The notes: generated by a model from the sequence alone, not told the origin. Shown: positions 22,051 to 33,900, counted from the stretch's first letter. The stretch is DNA of 64,000 nt from Branchiostoma floridae (GCF_000003815.2 NC_049983.1:26970048-27034047); one strand, 5' to 3'. Made by a program: numbers and translations.

Positions 22051-23000
22051 CTGTAAGAAAGATTTCCAGTGACATCAGATATTTATTCATTTATTTTATT
22101 CACGTGTATTTTGTGAGATAGCTCTACATTACATTACATTACATAACCATGAAAAGAATGTGACATTGAGGAAATGATTTGCCATTTAGTTGTTTCCAAT
22201 GTGAATAATAATGCCTTATTGTACTTTGTCACACAAATAATCTAATATTTCTATCGATGTCCATCAACTTCCCCCAAAATATTTCCTGACAGTATGTATT
22301 GTATATGCCAATTTACATCAAAGGAGATGTGAAAAAAACAGAAATAAAGAATCTACAGTTCGGTATGCCATACTCTGTATGTTTAGCTGTGATTTAAGGC
22401 ATCCGTGTAATTAAATCAACATGACCTTCATCATCATCATCATTGCGGACTGTTTGCCCGGACCAAGTCCACCCTCTCCTTCCAGACATGGCCTTACGAT
22501 AAGTAAACATATAGGAAGACCTTATTCTATGGCTGGTTGGGCGGAGGAAGAGAGGTGCAGTTAAACAGAGGGGTGAAGATATGTGCGTGGTCAATGGGCC
22601 TAATGGTATGTTAAATCCATTTCTTAACTGGAGTTCTACGACCCTATACCAAGTTATCTTAAAATTTACGACTGATATATCATAATTATTTTCAAATTAT
22701 TTCAAGATCGTTGTTAAACTGTCGGACTAAGTGACAGGAAAGTAGTAGGAAAGTACACAAAGAGAGAGGGGGGCGGTAGGTCAAATGAATAGTAAAATCC
22801 ATTTCCAAACTGGAGTTCCACGACCCCGTACCTCCGCCAACCCGATCTTAAACTCACGACTGATATATATCATGAATGTTTTCAAATTATGTAAAGATTG
22901 CTGTTAAACTGTCGAACTGAGTGACAGAGTAGGAAAGTATAGAAAGAGAGAGGAAGCGAGAGAAAGAGAGGGAGAGAGAGGATAGGTTAAATGTCATATA

Positions 23001-23002
23001 TG

Positions 23003-23068
<66 letters not shown>
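23001..23068. repeat. TA microsatellite, copy 2
   Basis: Same length and flanks as copy 1 at 21531. Confidence 0.95.
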
Positions 23069-23071
<3 letters not shown>

Positions 23072-23130
23072 GTCTTAGTAGTAAAGATCATTTGATGCGT
23101 TTCCATCAGAGGCAGGTTCTCATGACGTAC

Positions 23131-23520
23131 CTGGAGCGACTTGGCAGATGAAGTACTTAGTCCAGTCACATTGCATGTCGAACCACTCGCCTTTCGTTTT
23201 CCAATATGTGGAGTGAAGAACGCAATCACCAAGGCCGTCCGGTTCTCCCTGACCCCATGAGTTGAAGTCACCAAGTGCAGAACCATCCATCCACTCCCAG
23301 CTCCCTTCTTCGCGCTGATACTGCAGGCCGATCCAAAAGGACATATCGGCGCCCCTGTTGTACAAGGAGCCCAGGAAGGCGTTGGTCCCAGCGTCTCGGG
23401 GCATGGCGAGGGTGCCGCCGTCTTCGCGACAGGTCGCGGCCGCATCGCTGAAGGTCTTTTCTATCTTGATGGCCTTGTAGCACATTCCATGCCACATTTT
23501 GTACCAGCCGGGGCAAGGTG
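23131..23520 (-). CDS. CTLD exon, secreted lectin locus, copy 2
   Basis: 390 nt, phase 1-1. CPGWYKMWHGMCYKAI, FSDAAATCREDGG, SFWIGLQYQREEG, GEPDGLGDC, WFDMQCDWTKYFIC. It keeps the typical CPG and WIGL residues that copy 1 has changed. Confidence 0.92.
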
Positions 23521-26111
23521 CTGTAAGGAAGATTTCCAGTTACGTGAGATATTTATTCATTTATTCACATGTATTTTGTGAGATAGCTCATGTAATCGGG
23601 AAGAAGTGACCATTCTACATTACATTCGCCAAGAATGTAATGATGCCAAAGGTTTGATAAATTCTGCGTGTCTTTCTGAACAACAGAATTCTAGAACTGG
23701 TGGTTAGATCCTGATGATAGGTAGGTGGGTACTAGTACGGTCCGAAAAATGGTCAAGTTCGATAATGGGCCCCCTAGCGGCTTTCTAAGGTAATTGTCGC
23801 AATATTAGAAACTACTCAATTAGGCTAACATAATAAGTAGATAAAAATATGTTTAAAAATTATGCATATTATTATCAAAAAAGAAGGGATTCGGTGTTAA
23901 CAAAACAATAGATAATGGAATAATTGAAACAGATTTTTGGCAGCCGCAATATTTACTGCCTAGGTACACCTTAATTGTGTAAATTGCTACAAAAGAAAAG
24001 AAAGATTGCCACAAAAACAAAAGAAAACATAGACCTGTTTTATCCTTGGCAGTAGTCTGGAGATCAAACTTAGGCTGCAGAGTGCTGCGATCCCGGTAGA
24101 GGGGGCTGCTGACCTGTGCCGCGTTACCTTATAAACCTTGTTAACTTACCTGGTGATATGACGCAGCCAAATGCGAGTATCATGAAGACCCAAGCCGACA
24201 TGTTCTGTTCTGCGATCACCAGCTAACAGTTTCATCAACACGGAAACGATATTTCTGAGTGTTCCAGAAACTGTCCGTCCCAGGTTCTGTAAATGCCGGA
24301 AATGACAACCTCGCTTTTTCCGACACACCCTGTTGCAGAGGAAATTGGTCTGTTGCTTTCCTGATACTATGTCTGCTTTCAGGTTGAAGCTCAGATTCAA
24401 AAGTAACATCAGGCGAAACCGCACGGAGTACAAACAAGTGCTTTTAAAAAAGCTGGCATTTTGCGAATGTTTGCGTGTGTGAACGTTTTTTTTCTAGTTA
24501 TTAGAATGTCATATAAATAGAACAGAAAAACTAAACCTGATATTGGCGCATGGAGAGATTCACATATGTGCCTGAATCTAGATCTAGATCTACAAAAGAA
24601 AAGAAAGATTGCCACAAAAACAAAAGAAAACATAGACCTGTTTTATCCTTGGCAGTAGTCTGGAGATCAAACTTAGGCTGCAGAGTGCTGCGATCCCGGT
24701 AGAGGGGGCTGCTGACCTGTGCCGCGTTAGCAAACGTGGCGTTGGTCGTTTCTAATTAAAAATTAGCCAGAAGATATCAGGGAAAAATTAACACGTTAAA
24801 GAAGAAGGGATTGAAGTGCCAAGAAGACAATAGATACTTAAACAATTGATTTGAAACAATTGGAACAGATTTTTGGAAGCTGCAATATTTACTACCTGTG
24901 TAAAGAGCTACAAATGAAAAGGCAAGATCGCCGCAAGAATAAGAGAAAAGATCAACCGATTTTACCCATGGCCTCAGTCTGGAGATCAGGCTTAGGCTGC
25001 AGAGTACTTTGATCCCGGTAGAGGGGGCTGATGTACTGTGGCCGGCCGACAAACACGTAGGTTTTTGTCATCTGCACTGCCGCTTCACATGCTTCATCTT
25101 TTGAACTGGAACCTGACAGAAAGCAAGATTAGGAATGAGATTTAGTTAGAGAATAAAAAGGAAGATTGGACATTTACAAATATACATGTGATGTCCAAAA
25201 CCCTCGCACGGCAACATGCTGGTTTTGTAGGTAACAAGATGGAAGAGCAAAGGCGTGTTTATGCGACATTAAGCGCTTCAGATGGTCAAAACATGTTAAC
25301 TGTACATGTACTCAAACAAATTAGTAGGTAATGAAGTGCTGTAATACTAAATCTAAAACTCGTAAAAGCGAGGACCCTTTGAGTTCGGTATTATCAATGG
25401 TCGTATTTTTTTCCTGTCTAGTAATTTGCTGTCGCGACATCGGTTACGTATGTAGAAAATTTGCCGATTGTGTCTTTGAAGTGGACTTCACTGGACGTAG
25501 GAATCTTAGACTCGAATGGACGACAATAGGTCAAGTCATTGGTTGCTGAGGTTGGGTCGCTGGGATAGTAGCAGTGGACACTTTTCCCGGGTCGCTCGTC
25601 ACGGGTGGGAGTCGGTTAAATCTCCCGAGTACTACTATCACCGAGACCCAACCTCTGCTTGGAGAATAAAGTCAAGTTATGACCCGGTCACATACGCCGT
25701 GCAATTGCCGTACGATCGCAAACTGAGGGCATTCTTGAAATAGTCGTGGCAATGTCGTACAAAATTCAGCTGTATCTTTACCCAAAAAAAACGGCTGTCT
25801 TAGATTCTTCATGGCGGTCGGTTCTTTCACAGCCTGATTGAAAATTCTGTGGAGTCAAAATCGTACGAGGACCTACTGTGAATGTGACCGCGCAGTTACA
25901 GACCTGTTGTTCTCTATGGAAGAGCTGAATCCATTCCCATGTGTGAAAAGTTAACATTTGGTCCTGTTCGCGACTTGATTTTGAATAAAAGTGCGTTTTG
26001 AACGAGTCGGAAGACATTTCGTATGGCTACCTTATTTATAAACCTTGTTAACTTACCTGGTGGTGATATGACGCAGCCAAATGCGAGTATCATGAAGACC
26101 CAAGCCGACAT
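23131..26111 (-). CDS. Secreted C-type lectin gene (signal peptide, 49-residue exon, CTLD)
   Basis: A consistent phase-1 model joins the signal-peptide exon 26111-26057, the middle exon 25112-24966 and the CTLD exon 23520-23131. A second signal-peptide exon (24201-24150) lies nearer the CTLD, and a second CTLD exon (22050-21661) lies downstream. Because CTLD exons are phase 1-1, the locus could make single-CTLD or tandem-CTLD secreted proteins. It has no cassette, membrane or stalk exon, so the product is predicted to be secreted, perhaps acting in mucosal or humoral recognition (inference). Confidence 0.65.
23989..24128 (-). pseudogene. Truncated copy of the secreted-lectin middle exon
   Basis: The minus strand keeps SSPLYRDRSTLQPKFDLQT from the middle exon, but the 5' part is missing and the donor reads ATAAAA instead of GTAAAA. 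The whole 140-base block is repeated at 24590-24729. Confidence 0.55.
24150..24201 (-). CDS. Signal-peptide exon, secreted lectin, proximal copy
   Basis: ATG at 24201 opens MSAWVFMILAFGCVISP, a classical signal peptide, with phase-1 end at GTAAGT. The upstream 200 bases match those before the copy at 26111, so the promoter was duplicated too. Confidence 0.8.
24590..24729 (-). pseudogene. Second truncated copy of the secreted-lectin middle exon
   Basis: Direct repeat of 23989-24128 with the same broken donor and missing 5' part. Confidence 0.5.
24966..25112 (-). CDS. Middle exon of the secreted lectin gene
   Basis: 147 nt, phase 1-1, acceptor CTGTCAG and donor GTAAAA. It encodes SSSKDEACEAAVQMTKTYV, then FVGRPQYISPLYRDQ and STLQPKPDLQTEAM. 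One Cys; no known domain recognised. It would link the signal peptide to the CTLD. Confidence 0.7.
26057..26111 (-). CDS. Signal-peptide exon, secreted lectin, distal copy
   Basis: ATG at 26111 opens MSAWVFMILAFGCVISPP, one Pro longer than the proximal copy, then phase-1 donor GTAAGT. The nearest downstream intact exon is the middle exon at 25112. Confidence 0.8.
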
Positions 26112-26557
26112 GTTCTGTTCTGCGATCACCAGCTGACAGTTTCATCAACACGGAAATGATATTTCTGAGTGTTCCAGAAACTGTCCGTCCCAGTTTCTGT
26201 AAATGCGGGAAATGACAACCTCGATTTTTCCGACACACCCTGTTGCAGAGGAAATTGGTCTGTTGCTTTCCTGATACTATGTCTGCTTTCAGGTTGAAGC
26301 TCAGTGAAACCGCACGGAGTACAAAAAAACGGCAGACCAAAGCTGATCGGCTTTTCCTCCAGGGATCAGATTTTTCGACTATCGATCTGCACGTCAAGCC
26401 CGTGGATAAAGTAGCTTTAAAGTTTTTTTTTTTCTTTTCGACTTTTCAATGGCGTCCCTTTGTCGCATAGTTGCTTGTAAAAAAACCTCGTGGCTCTTTC
26501 ACAGCCTGATGGAATTTCTGCGCAGTCTTAATCATGTGTTAAGAATCCCCTCCGGAG

Positions 26558-26756
26558 TACTGTAAATGCAGAAATGTTCGCGGTTTTCGCGGTGACCCCT
26601 TTACCGCTAAATTAAAACCACCGCGAACATTTTTCTATAGTGGTATTAGACTGCAGTCTAATATTGGTGTTACCGCGAACTTAAATCCACCGCGAAAAGT
26701 CCTTTTTCCCGCTACCGCGAAATTAAATCCCCGCGAACTTAAATGCATTTACAGTA
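26558..26756. mobile_element. Short MITE with TACTGTAAATGCA ends
   Basis: Inverted termini TACTGTAAATGCA and TGCATTTACAGTA bound about 199 bases of CCGCGAA/TTCGCGG-rich sequence, a very common miniature element type in marine invertebrates. Confidence 0.85.
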
Positions 26757-27479
26757 TTAGTCATGTGTACGACTTTCCCAGGAATACCCCCAGTTTAACA
26801 CGTCGTACGACAATCGCACGACATACGACAATCACAGGAATACCCTCAGTTTGACACGGCCGACAATCGCACGACGAACTACTGTGGTGACCTATTGTCG
26901 CTCATTCGAGTCTAAGATTCCTCCGTCCAGCGAAGTCCACTTCAAAGACACAGACTCGGCATATTATGTAATATTTGCAGTGACATAGACATATTGGAAA
27001 GGCATCACTTTTCCCACTGACTATTTACTGCTTGTCAGCCGTAGAAGTAGTACTGAAAACTTTGGTTTATACCGTTGTCATTGATGTTCTGAAGTTACAT
27101 CATTTTGAGTCGTCTATGTTTATCTTCCGAAGAATTACGGATAACGTTTTAGGTCAATACATCTATATTTATATGGCCATGCATAAAGATACTAACGAAA
27201 TGTGTGTTTTGAAATAAGTTCTTAGCTTTGTATTGGTATCTAATAAATAATCATCGACAATTTCATAACATTTGCGGGCCAGGTAGTAGCTGGTTGTGTC
27301 TGTCTACAGAACCTGACAATAATCAAACATCAGTGTTTAAACGAGAAAATCATCAAGAACAACATAGGATAAAGACCAAGTTTGCGTTCGAATGAGTACA
27401 ATGTCAATGCATTTACGCAATACGAATACATTGAATAAGAATAGAAAAGGCACAATAAACTTTCACCACAAACACAATT

Positions 27480-27485
27480 TTTATT
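27480..27485 (-). terminator. Polyadenylation signal AATAAA (minus strand)
   Basis: AATAAA in the block homologous to 9879 and 19207, at the far end of the unit B spacer. Confidence 0.4.
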
Positions 27486-27549
27486 AGCGTCTACGGCCTT
27501 TTACAGAGATCTTTCATTAACCTTCGTTTTTATCAGTATTTTCTCATTA

Positions 27550-29245
27550 GATGAGTTACATACTTCTTATCGAAATCTTCTCTTTTTCGTTCAGCTTCTC
27601 AACATCATAGGAAGCCAAAACCTTTCAAGGCTATAGATTATTACACTACTTCTTACCCAGATCTTTTCCAGTCGCAGCTTCTCAACATCAGATCAGTTAA
27701 AAAACCATTTACGTTTCTATATGCTTAAGTCCGTAGATTATTACAATATTTCCTCCTTATCCAGATCTTTTTTGGTTACAGAGTCTGTAGATTACTACTG
27801 TACACATAAATAGATGATGTTCAATCTCTTCTTCTGGACAATATCAAATTTTATTCAGACGTTTCGAACGACGTCCGTCGTTCTTCATCAGTGAAATAAA
27901 AATAAAAGTTTACAACTCTGCGGAATAAGGAATACTTCTTACGTTCTAAATAAACAAAAAAGGTAACGGCTAAGGTGTTCTAAAGTAAACAAGGTAGGTA
28001 ACTACAGAGGTGTTCTAAACAGTGTTCTAAATAAACAAAAAGGTAACTAACAAAGGTTCTGTGATACATTCTAGCAAAATAAGAAAGGCCTTTCTTATTT
28101 TGCTAGAATGTTCACAGAACACTGTTTAGAACACCTCTATAGTTACCTTATCCAGATATTTTTCATTTGCAGCTTCTCAACATCAGATCAGTTACAAAAC
28201 CTTCTAAGTTTCTACATGGTTAAGTCTGTACATTACTACTGTACATATACTTCCTTCTTATCCAGATCTTTCAGTTGCAGCTTCTAACATCAGATCAGAC
28301 TTAAACTCATCTAAGTTTCGATATTATCAAAACCCACTACTGTGAACATACATTAGTCACGTGCTTCTTACCAGTAGATTTTTCTTTCTACATGCAGCTT
28401 CTGAGCCTCTCATAAAACTAAAAATCCATGCAGGTTTTTGTGCAATAAAGCCCATTGCTACAAATCACTTTCCTATTAGATCAGTTACATGGTTTTTATC
28501 CAAATCTTCTTCTCTTTTTCATGCAGCTTCTCAACATCAGGTCTGTTATAAAGCCATCTCAGTTTCTCTTTGATTAATGCAGTAGATTATTACAATCCTT
28601 CCACCTTATGCAGATATTTTTCACTTGCAGCTTCTCAACATCAGATCAGTTACAAAACCATTTACGTTTCTATATGATTAAGTCCGTAGATTATTACAAC
28701 ATTTCCTCCTTATCCAGATCTTTAAAATATCAGTTGCTGCTTCTCAACATCAGATCAGTTACAAACCATCTATGTTTCTACATGGTTAAGGAAGTAGATC
28801 ATTACAATACTTCCACCTTATCCAGATATTTTCAGTTACAGCTTCTCAACATTAGATCAGGTTCAAACTCATCTAAGTTTCGATATTATTCAAAACACTA
28901 CAAACATACATTAGTCACGTGCTTCTTACCAGCAGATTTTCCTTCTACATGTAACTGTTAGCTTCTGAGCCTCATATAAAACTAAAAATCCATACAGGTT
29001 TTTGTGCATATAAAACCCATTGCTACAAATCACAGTATATTTCCTGTTACATCAGTTACATGATTTTTATCCAAATCTCCTTCTCTTTTTCATACAGCTT
29101 CTCAACATCAGGTTAGCACTACTACAAGCATACATTAGTCGAGTGCTTCATACCAGGAGATTTTCCCTTCTACATGCAGCTTCTGAGTCTCATACAGAAG
29201 TAAAAATCCATTGCGAGATTTGTGCATATATATTACATTGTCACA
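27550..29245 (-). repeat. ~115-bp exon-like repeats (unit B spacer)
   Basis: The longest of the four arrays. On the minus strand, DVEKLRLEKIW followed by GTAAGA is seen near 27650-27690, and AQKLHVERKIY followed by GTAAGA near 28370-28405. Donor-like GTAAGA or GTATGA also follows the motif near 28930 and 29140. These look like recently used or relic 11-residue coiled-coil exons. An unrelated foldback (27780-28150) is inserted. Confidence 0.55.
27995..28150. repeat. Foldback with a 44-bp perfect palindrome
   Basis: 28067-28110 is a perfect palindrome with 22-base arms and no spacer (centre AAGGCCTT). Similarity continues outward: AGAGGTGTTCTAAACAGTGT on the left and its complement on the right, then GGTAACTA/TAGTTACC. 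Confidence 0.9.
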
Positions 29246-29539
29246 GATCACTCAATGTTCCTATGAACGTGATTGCAAGGGTTGACTAACATTGTACAGG
29301 TACATGTTATATTCATTAATTCTTCCATTACTGTTCACTTATTTTGTTTCTACATTAGAAGTGACAAATTTTTAAGACAACTTAGAACATAACTTTCTTA
29401 TCCTCAAATGAAAGTTGACCTCCAATTCACATTGTACAGATTTTAAACGCTATTTCCGTACACAGTAAAACGCTTGCCAGCGAAACAAACTTCCGATAAA
29501 GCGGTTTGACCTCTGTTTCTTTTCAAGTTGAAATGACCC

Positions 29540-29700
29540 GAAGCTTAACTCACGTGACCGGGATGGACGTGCTACAGATCAGACCACATCAACCATCCAT
29601 GAACCGAGACGGGGGCCGATACCGATTTCCGGGAACATTGCATCCGTTGCTGACGTCACACTTCCGCCTAGGTCACTAGGTGACTTTGAGAAGGATCAGA
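29540..29700. promoter_or_regulatory. Promoter-like block with E-box and CRE, copy in unit B
   Basis: TCACGTGA (29550-29557) and TGACGTCA (29651-29658, followed by CACTTCCG, an ETS-like site) are 101 bases apart. The unit C copy keeps both palindromes with 100-base spacing (45076, 45176). I cannot say which strand or gene it serves. Confidence 0.4.
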
Positions 29701-29813
29701 GGACTGATCGAAAGCTTGATGGAAGTTTGTGAGAGCTGTGTACAGAAAAAGCGTTTCGAATCTCGATAACATAGCTTAGGCATTGCTTTAATTCCATCAT
29801 CAATTCCATTCAC

Positions 29814-29881
29814 CTGCACAGTTGTAGAGTTGCAGTTTGCCGAAGAGGAGATCGTCCTGCTGCCTGTAGACGTTCAAACTT
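29814..29881 (-). other. Candidate 3' exon of lectin gene B
   Basis: Minus-strand acceptor TTTTGTTACAG and donor GTGAAT bound 68 bases that are conserved in unit C (45325-45391, 67 bases). Joined to the CTLD donor in phase 1 it gives EV and a stop. In another frame it reads KFERLQAAGRSPLRQT. The length difference between copies argues that it is untranslated beyond the stop. Confidence 0.4.
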
Positions 29882-29989
29882 CTGTAACAAAAATTATGAC
29901 CTCTTTGATTATGCAAAATAGCTCATGTTTCTCATAAATTGTGTCTAATTGTTTACATCTGGGTTCGGGTAATTGTTTAGTTCATGCAT

Positions 29990-30150
29990 AACACAAGGCA
30001 GTAACCAATGCAGTGTAGGAAGCCGGAGCCTAACATCTGCTTGGAGGCTCTGATTGTACCCAGGTTCCCATTGGACTGACAACAGCTGTTTAATGCATCA
30101 GGCCGCTAAGCAAAGAACGTGGAGACAACACATGTACATAACCCAACCTA
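29990..30150. repeat. Unit B spacer block, paralogous to 45620-45770
   Basis: GCAGTAACCAATGCAGTGTA, TAACATCTGCTTGGAGGCTC and TGTTTAATGCATCAGGCC are shared with the unit C copy; B and C are therefore the closest units. Confidence 0.7.
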
Positions 30151-30584
30151 AGGTCACAACCCGTACATACGTGCTTTTTTTACGTACATATTTTTTTTTC
30201 TTTTCTTGCCACGCACGCCCCGTTTTTCTGAAAATGTGGGGAGAGCTGGAAAGAGCAGAGCAGAGAGGGGGTACGTCCACGCACGTCACTCACATGGATG
30301 TGCAAGGTGTAACCTTGGACGTGGTCTGTACGCCACGCCTGGCCGTGAGCGGTTGCGTGCATCGTTCTTTGCGCAAGAAGTAGGTGAATTGTACGTGCTT
30401 ACAACGTACGATCTCTGTACGATTGCCACGTTACCGCGTGCAGGCCGTACTTACACGACTTCTCTCGAACGGTTTTCTTACTCACTCACATGTATCATCT
30501 CAACATACTGGCAGAAGACGTGACAAACTGAGTAGCTGCGAACGTACGGACATGACCAAGGATGCTGTTCATCCACATATGAAG

Positions 30585-30585
<1 letters not shown>

Positions 30586-30623
<38 letters not shown>
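30586..30623. repeat. CA microsatellite
   Basis: About 19 CA dinucleotides just downstream of the gene B CTLD exon. The unit C copy has a shorter run at about 46003-46015. Confidence 0.95.
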
Positions 30624-30624
<1 letters not shown>

Positions 30625-30676
30625 CTTAAAACATACCTTTCATTGAGAAGGTAACAGGCAGGTTCACATGACGTAC

Positions 30677-30912
30677 CTGGAGTGACTTGACAGACGAAGT
30701 ATTTAGTGAGGTCACATGGCGAGACCACCCACTTGGTCCAGCTGGGGCCATTTGGCTGTACATATGAGAGTGAGTGACAAACGCAATCCCCAGGTTTTTC
30801 TGGACCCCACCAGGTGAAGTCATCAAGTGCAGAACCGTCCACCCACTCAAAGCTTCTCTCTTCGCGCAGGCCGATCCAGAAGTCCACACTGCCATTCTTA
30901 TAACCAAGTCGC
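30677..30912 (-). CDS. CTLD 3' exon of lectin gene B
   Basis: Acceptor CGCTTCAG, donor [46 protein letters not shown], then TKWVVSPCDLTKYFVC. The EPN position is degraded (PEKPG) and WND reads WVV, so classical sugar binding is probably lost. After the donor the frame has TGT where A and the secreted copies have TGA, and runs into the CA microsatellite. Confidence 0.85.
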
Positions 30913-33900
30913 CTGAAGCGACCAATAATAGGTTACAAAGTATACAAAATGCACATAGACAAAGTACTAGACTTGCGACAGGAGACAGGTTTATACTTTC
31001 GAACCCAAGAACAACTTCTTTGAGGAAAACATGCTTGTATAGATGTATAAAATCTCACAATGCATTCCAACATCACATAAGATCATGCACTCCGTCCGTG
31101 TTCAGAAGCACTAAGAGCATTGAATCAAAACTAACGTAGATACAAAACAATCCTTACAGCACTGATGGTAAATAATCGTGTGGTCGAGAATTACTTTATA
31201 TTACATTTTGCTAATCTTTAAATCGTTAACCTCACCCAAATTTTCGACTGTACAGCATCAGCCTTTGTCACGGAATGAACAATCCACTGCTGTCGTGACA
31301 AAGACTGATGCTGTGCAGTCGAAAATTTGGGTGAGTCCAATTTTTGTGCTGGAAATTACAGTTCAACTAGTTCAAGAACTTATTTGGTAGGTTTGTTTTA
31401 TGTTTACCTTCGATTGCTTTTTTCTTCTGTATACAATTTCAGTTTCAGTTTCAATTGCTTAGACTTAGTCATTCGGTATGTTATACCCGCCTCACGTTAT
31501 ATACGATCTTCGGACGTACTTCGCGATAGCAGGAAGGTCGGCTGATTTTAAGATCTGAAGATGGTCTTGCGTATTTTTCGCCAAAAATCTGTTTCCCTCA
31601 CATATAAGCGAGCCTCGTGCGATCGACGGTGAATAAATCTATGATAATGAACTTCCCATGACCTCTTGCACGCGGACAATGGAACACAAAACGTTTCTCA
31701 AAAAAGGCAAGAGATCAATAAATGTTGCTTATTTTGTTGTCGGAATCTTTTTAACCAATGAATGGAATGCGGGGGCATAATAGAAATGACACAAGAAAGG
31801 AAAGTGTGTCACAAAGCCAGCCTGCATACTGCCACAGGGGCCACAATGTTAGAATTACCCTCACTTTCCCAGAAATTCAATATTTGTAAACAATCGGAAG
31901 TCGGGTGAACGTCGCCCGACTAACGGGCGTTCGCCATCCGATTTGCGTTCGATGATTAATAACTATGTCTGTGCTCGCCTATTGGTCTTCAATCGTTGGA
32001 TTGACGCAAGACTATTGACCGATACCCTTGCGAGGTACGCACGATTTGCACGCACGATCTGCGACTTGGTGACGACCTCTGCGATCTCGGAGATCTCCTG
32101 CGACTTGTCGCTTATGTTAAGAACATGTTTCGCTGCACCGCGACCGTCGTAAGACTCCTGAAAATTGCCGGCGATCGCTAAAAATCGCAAGATGATCGTG
32201 AGAACACCGGACGTCTTACTCACGAAAATGTCATTTAGAGCTCGTAAACTAGTCTTCCGATCGAATCTCGCCTAATGTGAGGCGGGTATTACTACTATAC
32301 TTACCTTAATGTGATTGCTTCTCTTCTGTATATGCATGATTAAGCTCATTCATTTAAGTTTTTTTTTGTTCTCGTTAATCATGTTGTATGATCAATTGTG
32401 GTCAATTATGGAATGATATTTCATATGAATAATGTGTAGACCTCCAACTTTTATGTTCACCATTTTGCTTATGCATATTTCTTTGTCCACCATTTCTTGT
32501 AATCTGAAGATGTATTAATTTCATTGGACTCCAGGAAGAAAAGTGTGACAGCATTATAACTATTATTGAAATCTTGATAAAACAAACAAACAAATATATG
32601 TACCGGTACATGGCGAAAATTTTGGCGTTGTGATAAATGTCTCGGGGCATGGCGAGGGTGCCATTGTCTTCACGACAGGCCGCGGCCGCATCGCTGAAGT
32701 TCTTTCGTGTATTAAACACCTTGTAGCAGGTATGTGCAAAGTTCCAGTAACCTCCGGGGCAAGATTCTGAAATAAATCAAGGAAATAAGTTAAGAACTTA
32801 CAGAAAATTTAAGCATTCGTATGAAAGAGAAAAATATCTGGATATAGCAAATTTTAGATATCGCCGGGCCATGACCAAACTAAGGATCAGCGATCATCCA
32901 CTGGAAATTGAAGCTGGTAGATATAACCGAACTCCCCCTTATAATAGATTTTGTATATTTTGCGATAAGAGTTTCATGTATGTAGAAAACGAAGTACACT
33001 TTGTCCTAGAGTGTTCGCTGTACAAAGATCTGCGAAATGCGTTCGCTAATGCTACACATATAGATAAAAAATATGCGTACCTGACGAAGGAAGATCTGTT
33101 CAAATACCTTATGTCATCATCTAACTACGATATACTGGAAAAACTCTGTAAGCTCGTCTACGCATGTTTTAAGAAGAGAGAAGAAGCATGTAAACTGTAC
33201 TATATATGTATAGCTTTCCGATTACATACTATGTACCAAACTGACTGCATTTAGCCCCAATGGGGCATGAATATGCAATAAACTTCATTGTCATTGTCAT
33301 TGTCATTTATTCGTCAGTTTTGGGGTTCCTAGAGGATGTTATCCATATCAAATCAACATGGCCTTAGAGATCATTTCTGCGGAGTCAGTAATATATATCA
33401 ACATCATTTTTTATACATTGTGATTATTCTAAAAAGACTTTAGAATCCAAACATACAAAGGAAACCTGAGCTAGGATTGCATAATACTGCCTTGTGCACA
33501 TGAAGGAATGCCTCACCTGTAACATGCATTGGCATTATACCGGCAGTAAGACTTATACCGGCCGATCAAAAATAATGGAATTTAAAGAGATCTACACATG
33601 CAACAATAGTTATTTCTGAGGTATGCACACTTCAGACATCTAGGTGTCCAATACATCATTTACAAAGCATCGATAACAATGCATTCGAAGACAACAAGGC
33701 CAAAAGTTTTCAGTATCTTTTTCGGGGTAGACAGCTCGTCGTGGGACGAACACACTGTCACATTCATTGCCAGATTTGTAGATCATAATTACACATGCTC
33801 ACGGCACAAGACGAACATGATTCAACAATCTTGAATTTCTGTTGGAGACCTACAACTCATGTAAAAGTGTGAAGAACCGTTGCATAATAGCCCGGATCTA

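Larger units (their letters stand above)
20637..23580. repeat. 1470-bp near-identical tandem duplication carrying a CTLD exon
   Basis: 20637-22106 and 22107-23580 align at a constant offset of 1470 bases. About 1 kb of noncoding sequence, including the TA microsatellite, shows only a handful of differences, whereas the CTLD exons differ at about 20 positions. The left copy starts at an assembly gap, so a haplotype or assembly artefact must be excluded. Confidence 0.9.
25455..26985. repeat. Inverted copies of a dispersed element around the distal signal-peptide exon
   Basis: GTGTCTTTGAAGTGGACTTC and TCTTAGACTCGAATG near 25470-25540 recur in reverse complement near 26895-26960. CTTTCACAGCCTGAT recurs at 25826 and 26489. 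The interval 25547-25640 also forms an imperfect hairpin. Likely transposon debris; short plus-strand frames here are not supported as genes. Confidence 0.45.

Noticed and set aside
30054-30383. 109-codon plus-strand frame
   Set aside because: Sits in the unit B spacer and is not preserved in the homologous unit C region.
31943-32223. Frames on both strands inside the gene B intron
   Set aside because: They lie inside the CCCGCCTCAC element and have no transposase-like motif.
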